The notes under the pieces: model-generated
Told to the model about the DNA's origin: nothing
Database searches by the model: none
Seen by the model: the letters and a program-made list of their open reading frames with translations, nothing else
Made by a program: the position numbers and the translations under genes
Shown: in pieces, positions 60,984 through 64,000 of the stretch
Layout of the letters: every line of letters starts with the position of its first letter
Numbering within the stretch: the first letter of the stretch is position 1
Assembly: GCF_003112675.1 (NCBI RefSeq)
Contig: NZ_BFAY01000010.1
Coordinates: forward strand, 1-64,000
From: Leptospira johnsonii
Lineage (GTDB): Bacteria; Spirochaetota; Leptospiria; Leptospirales; Leptospiraceae
Direction: 5' to 3'
Length of the DNA: 64,000 nt

Positions 60984-62252
60984 ATGGCATTGAGATTAAA
61001 CCTACATAATCCGATTTTAATCATAGAGGATCAGGAGGAAAATCGAGATCTGATCGTAAGATTAGCCAAAAGTTTCGGAGTCGAAGCTGACACGGCTGCT
61101 GACGGGAAAGTCGGCTGTGAAATGGCTGAAAAAAAGGACTATTCCCTATATTTGGTGGATCTGGAAATGCCTGTCATGAACGGATTCGATTTTATCAAGC
61201 AGATAAAAGAAAAGAAGCCGGAGTCCTTGTTCATCGTAGTTTCCGGGAACGACGTTCCAGAGATTATCATAGAAGTGATGAAGTTGGGTATTTTCGATTA
61301 TCTTATCAAACCGATCGATAGAGAAAGATTATACCAAGTGCTGGATAGAATCTCCGAATACATACGCTTAAAAGAAAGCGAAAGGATCCTGATACAGGAA
61401 AACGAAGAACGTCTTAAGGCTCAATTAAATTGGATCTTATACAAACAATCCTGGCTGACAGATCTGGAAAAGAATATTGATCTTTCCAAAAGTACACTCA
61501 ATAATCTAAAACAAAGTTTCTTTAGTGGAGGAGGATTCGGAGCGATTGTCAGTATTGTAGAAATGCTCCAAGCTAGCGCCAAGAAGGAAGAAACTACCTA
61601 CAATTTTTCATCTGATATAGTCGAATTACTCTTTGAGAATATATATTATACGAAAAAGGGACTTCTTTCTCTCGAAAAAAGTCTAGAGATACTGAATAAG
61701 AACTTTCAAAATTCTTTTCAAAAAATAAATAGCACCCAGATACATCATCTATTGGAAAAATCAAGATTAAGATTAGAGAGTTCCAACGAACAGTATAAAC
61801 AAAAGAAGAATGTAACGATCCCGCAAATTTCCCTTCCTTCGAACGGATACCATATAAACGCAGATATAGACTCACTGAATCGAACATTCAACGAGCTATT
61901 GATCAACTCTTTGAAATATTCTTCCAATAATTCGGTTATAAACGTATACATCTCCGCCTCAGGAGGATACTTGAACATCAATATGAAAAACGAATTCGAT
62001 CCACAATCGGTCCCTGGCATTCCTAAGAACAAGGAGCTAATGGTCAAACAACCATTCTATCGACTTGCGGGCTTTGTGCATGAGAATTTGGAAGATGAGG
62101 AATATTTCACCGGTTTAGGACTGACGATAGTTGACTTCGTAATAAAAAAACATGGCGGAATTTTTAGCATACACAACGTGATAGATCATTCTATCGGAGA
62201 AAAACCTATAGAAGTGGTGCTCGCCACAGTTTCTCTACCCATCGTAGATTAG
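60984..62252 (+). CDS. Receiver-HATPase hybrid regulator
   Basis: Residues about 10-125 are a receiver domain with phospho-acceptor Asp59 in YLVDLEMPVMNG and Lys in YLIKPIDRERL. A helical linker of about 150 residues follows. The last 130 residues have the ATP-binding motifs of histidine kinases: N box NELLINSLKYS (about 303) and GLGLTIVDFV (about 376-386). A normal HisKA phospho-acceptor His was not found. It may act as an ATPase or Ser-kinase controlled by phosphorylation, as in partner-switching. It is upstream of CheY by 610 bases. Confidence 0.82.
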   Translation: MALRLNLHNPILIIEDQEENRDLIVRLAKSFGVEADTAADGKVGCEMAEKKDYSLYLVDLEMPVMNGFDFIKQIKEKKPESLFIVVSGNDVPEIIIEVMKLGIFDYLIKPIDRERLYQVLDRISEYIRLKESERILIQENEERLKAQLNWILYKQSWLTDLEKNIDLSKSTLNNLKQSFFSGGGFGAIVSIVEMLQASAKKEETTYNFSSDIVELLFENIYYTKKGLLSLEKSLEILNKNFQNSFQKINSTQIHHLLEKSRLRLESSNEQYKQKKNVTIPQISLPSNGYHINADIDSLNRTFNELLINSLKYSSNNSVINVYISASGGYLNINMKNEFDPQSVPGIPKNKELMVKQPFYRLAGFVHENLEDEEYFTGLGLTIVDFVIKKHGGIFSIHNVIDHSIGEKPIEVVLATVSLPIVD

Positions 62253-62863
62253 AACGCGTTAAATCAATAATACAACGCGGTCCCTCCAGAATTCCTTATA
62301 TTGCTTCGTCAGAAAAATCAAATTATACGAAAAATGTTTCCAGTATAGATAGAACTATTTCAAAACGTTTACCTACGATCCGAATATATCAAAAGATTTT
62401 ATATAAAACTAAATAACCACTTAGGAAATATATTTCGTACGATAGAATAACTAACGTATACTAAAAGGATAGAGCGTACTTTCCGAACAATCCTACCTCA
62501 GAAGGGATAAATCTAACGTATAAATTAACAAATTCTCAGAAGGATTTTGCCTTATTTGACACGCAATGAACTTCAAACGCTGCATTCTATCTTACCTGTT
62601 CCTGATCAGAAAAGAAAGCTGCACGCGACTACATGTATCATCAGGACCGTTTTATAAAAATTCGTTCTAAAAATATTTATTCTTATCAAACGAAATTTAT
62701 TGAATGATTTTCATTCCTTCATCGTCCTATTTCATTCAGGAAAGTTAAGCAACAATCTTTTCCTAAATAAAATCTGAAATAAGATCCTACTACATAAAGA
62801 ATTTATAATTCGATTAACATATATCGGATGTGTGAAATCTATTTCGGATGAGGTGTATATTTT
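62253..62863 (+). other. Long AT-rich gap before the chemotaxis operon
   Basis: No convincing gene in 611 bases. CTAACGTATA occurs at 62451-62460 and again at 62513-62522, a spacing of 62 bases. A 34-codon frame from 62567 (MNFKRCILSY...) has no ribosome site and is not called. GAGGTG lies nine bases before the CheY ATG. The gap probably carries the regulated promoter of the operon. Confidence 0.4.
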
Positions 62864-63226
62864 ATGTCCAAAAAAATATTGATTATAGATGATTCTCCTG
62901 CTCAGAGAAAATTAGTGAAGGTGACCCTTGAATCAAAAGGGTATGAAGTATTAGAAGCCGAGAACGGTGCACAAGGTCTAGAATTGTTAAACCCCGATCT
63001 CAAACTGGTCGTTTGCGATGTGAATATGCCCATCATGGACGGAGTTGAATTCGTCGAAAAACTCAAATCAACCGGTAACTATCAGTTCCTTCCTATCGTT
63101 ATGCTAACAACCGAATCCCAAACAGCTATGAAGGATAAGTTGGTCGCTCAAGGGATCCGTGCCTGGATCACAAAGCCGTTCAGTATGGACCAATTACTTT
63201 CTTCCGTCTCCAAATTAGTGGTATAA
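62864..63226 (+). CDS. cheY: CheY-like response regulator
   Basis: A single receiver domain of 120 residues with Asp9-Asp10 (LIIDDSP), the phospho-acceptor Asp52 (VVCDVNMPIMDG), Thr in MLTTES and Lys near 104 (WITKPFSM). No output domain. It is first in a line with the STAS and CheA genes, so it probably receives phosphate from CheA and signals to the flagellar motor or to an adaptor. Confidence 0.92.
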   Translation: MSKKILIIDDSPAQRKLVKVTLESKGYEVLEAENGAQGLELLNPDLKLVVCDVNMPIMDGVEFVEKLKSTGNYQFLPIVMLTTESQTAMKDKLVAQGIRAWITKPFSMDQLLSSVSKLVV

Positions 63227-63250
63227 GGAACAGACCAACTCTTTTTCACG

Positions 63251-63562
63251 ATGGATATGAACCGTAAAAATAAAATCAAAATTAAGGGAGAATTGAGAGC
63301 CCGTAAGTTAGCGGCAATACGCTCCCGGCTTATACCGTACACTGACACCGATCTTAGTTTGGATCTTTCAGAAATAAGCGAGTTCGACACATCCTCTTTA
63401 CAATTTTTACTTTCTATCCAAAAGGAACTAGAAGCAAAGGGAAGCACACTGGTTGTAGTTTCCCCTTCGGAATCCGTGGAAAGAATAGTAAGATTTTATA
63501 ATAAAGACTTTCTATTAGGATCTCGCATTTCAACGAACGAAGGAATAAATCATGGATCCTAG
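63251..63562 (+). CDS. STAS-domain protein in the chemotaxis operon
   Basis: A 103-residue anti-anti-sigma-like protein. The phosphorylation loop region reads SEFDTSSLQFLLSIQKELEAKG, near residues 43-64, with Ser available as phosphate acceptor, as in SpoIIAA. The N-terminus is basic. It starts 24 bases after the CheY stop and overlaps cheA by 11 bases. The setting ties a partner-switching module to the chemotaxis operon. Confidence 0.85.
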   Translation: MDMNRKNKIKIKGELRARKLAAIRSRLIPYTDTDLSLDLSEISEFDTSSLQFLLSIQKELEAKGSTLVVVSPSESVERIVRFYNKDFLLGSRISTNEGINHGS

Positions 63563-64000
63563 GGAAAAACCAGGCTTCACTGATTTTGTGTCCGAAACCA
63601 GGGATATGCTCGAATCTCTGGAAAGAGACTTAGTTAAAATCGGAGAAGGAAACCGCGAAAAGGAGATATTGAATTCGCTATTTAGATCGGTTCATACAAT
63701 TAAAGGAACCGCTGGAATGTACGATTTCTCTAAAATCGCAGACTTCGTGCATTTTTTAGAAGAAACTTTAGATAAGGTCCGCGCAGGTAGCCTGGAACCG
63801 TCTAGCGATCTGATTCAGATAATTCTACTATGTAAGGACCATTTATTTCTCCGATTAGATACTTTCGAATCAGGAGAATTCGAGAGCGAAGAGGTCCTAA
63901 AAGAAGGTGAAAATCTGATCTTCAACCTTTCTAAACATAGTCCCAATTCTTTTCAATCGGAGCAGAAAGCTTCCGACAAAGTTTCGAATAATAACGGATC
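63552..64000 (+). CDS. cheA: CheA histidine kinase, N-terminal part (cut by window edge)
   Basis: CheA is the chemotaxis kinase. The visible 149 codons begin MDPREKPGFTDFVSETRDML and include the HPt domain with the phospho-acceptor His48 in RSVHTIKGTAGMYDF. A polar linker follows. The kinase and regulatory domains lie beyond the window. The ATG at 63552 overlaps the STAS stop by 11 bases and sits in a clean frame to the edge. Operon order is cheY-STAS-cheA. Confidence 0.9.
   Translation, partial: MDPREKPGFTDFVSETRDMLESLERDLVKIGEGNREKEILNSLFRSVHTIKGTAGMYDFSKIADFVHFLEETLDKVRAGSLEPSSDLIQIILLCKDHLFLRLDTFESGEFESEEVLKEGENLIFNLSKHSPNSFQSEQKASDKVSNNNG

Noticed and set aside
62567..62671. 34-codon frame MNFKRCILSY... 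in the gap before cheY
   Set aside because: No ribosome site, no family pattern and poor codon choice; more likely chance.

Overview
The window looks like chromosome of a Leptospira species (Spirochaetes). The evidence is the infB-nusA-rimP block beside a spirochaetal lipoprotein, relaxed spirochaetal lipoboxes, frequent TTG starts, a CHASE2 adenylate cyclase, SpoIIE phosphatases with TPR tails, and a CheY/STAS/CheA chemotaxis operon. I cannot name the species. I saw no rRNA, tRNA, CRISPR array, insertion sequence or prophage.

Layout. 1-2404 (minus): 5' part of infB, nusA, rimP. 2702-15041: mostly Leptospira-type genes (a lipoprotein, NAD(P)HX repair enzyme, secreted Cys-rich protein, Fe-S/CDGSH protein, NamZ-like hydrolase, a large degenerate cyclic-nucleotide-domain protein, a QorB-like reductase and several unknowns). 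15043-17470 (minus): zinc alcohol dehydrogenase, alpha/beta hydrolase, Mpo1-like membrane protein. 17520-30625: an accessory-looking region. It holds a sugar/polyol-type catabolic gene set (FGGY kinase, MFS permease, class II aldolase, class III aminotransferase, degenerate aldolase-fold protein, SDR, two TetR regulators), followed by two paralogous NAD-dependent epimerases on either side of a membrane SpoIIE phosphatase. 30757-52951 (all minus): a housekeeping block with dxs, an adenylate cyclase, trpBA, proS, rseP, dxr, cdsA, uppS, frr, pyrH, tsf, rpsB, bactofilin, acpS, cdaA and its YbbR partner, dapB, dapA and an MFS permease. 52938-60629: surface lipoprotein, SGNH hydrolase, HEAT-repeat protein, a second SpoIIE phosphatase and a DUF1304 membrane protein. 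60984-64000 (plus): a receiver-HATPase hybrid, CheY, a STAS protein and the start of CheA.

Main observation. Between 22025 and 25880 a palindrome, TCGRC-N4-GYCGA, recurs. Three copies are perfect and two are degenerate. Two perfect copies lie in the divergent gap between the aldolase operon and the TetR gene at 22119. One degenerate copy overlaps that TetR start, and another lies just after the TetR gene. The third perfect copy sits midway in the divergent gap between the kinase-permease operon and the epimerase-phosphatase operon. This ties three transcription units, probably more than ten genes, into one proposed TetR regulon. It would be an undescribed carbohydrate pathway that may include the epimerases and a SpoIIE phosphatase. 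The substrate is not visible from sequence.

The window also carries several parts of a possible partner-switching network: two SpoIIE phosphatases with matching catalytic cores and different sensory ends, a STAS protein and a receiver-HATPase protein.
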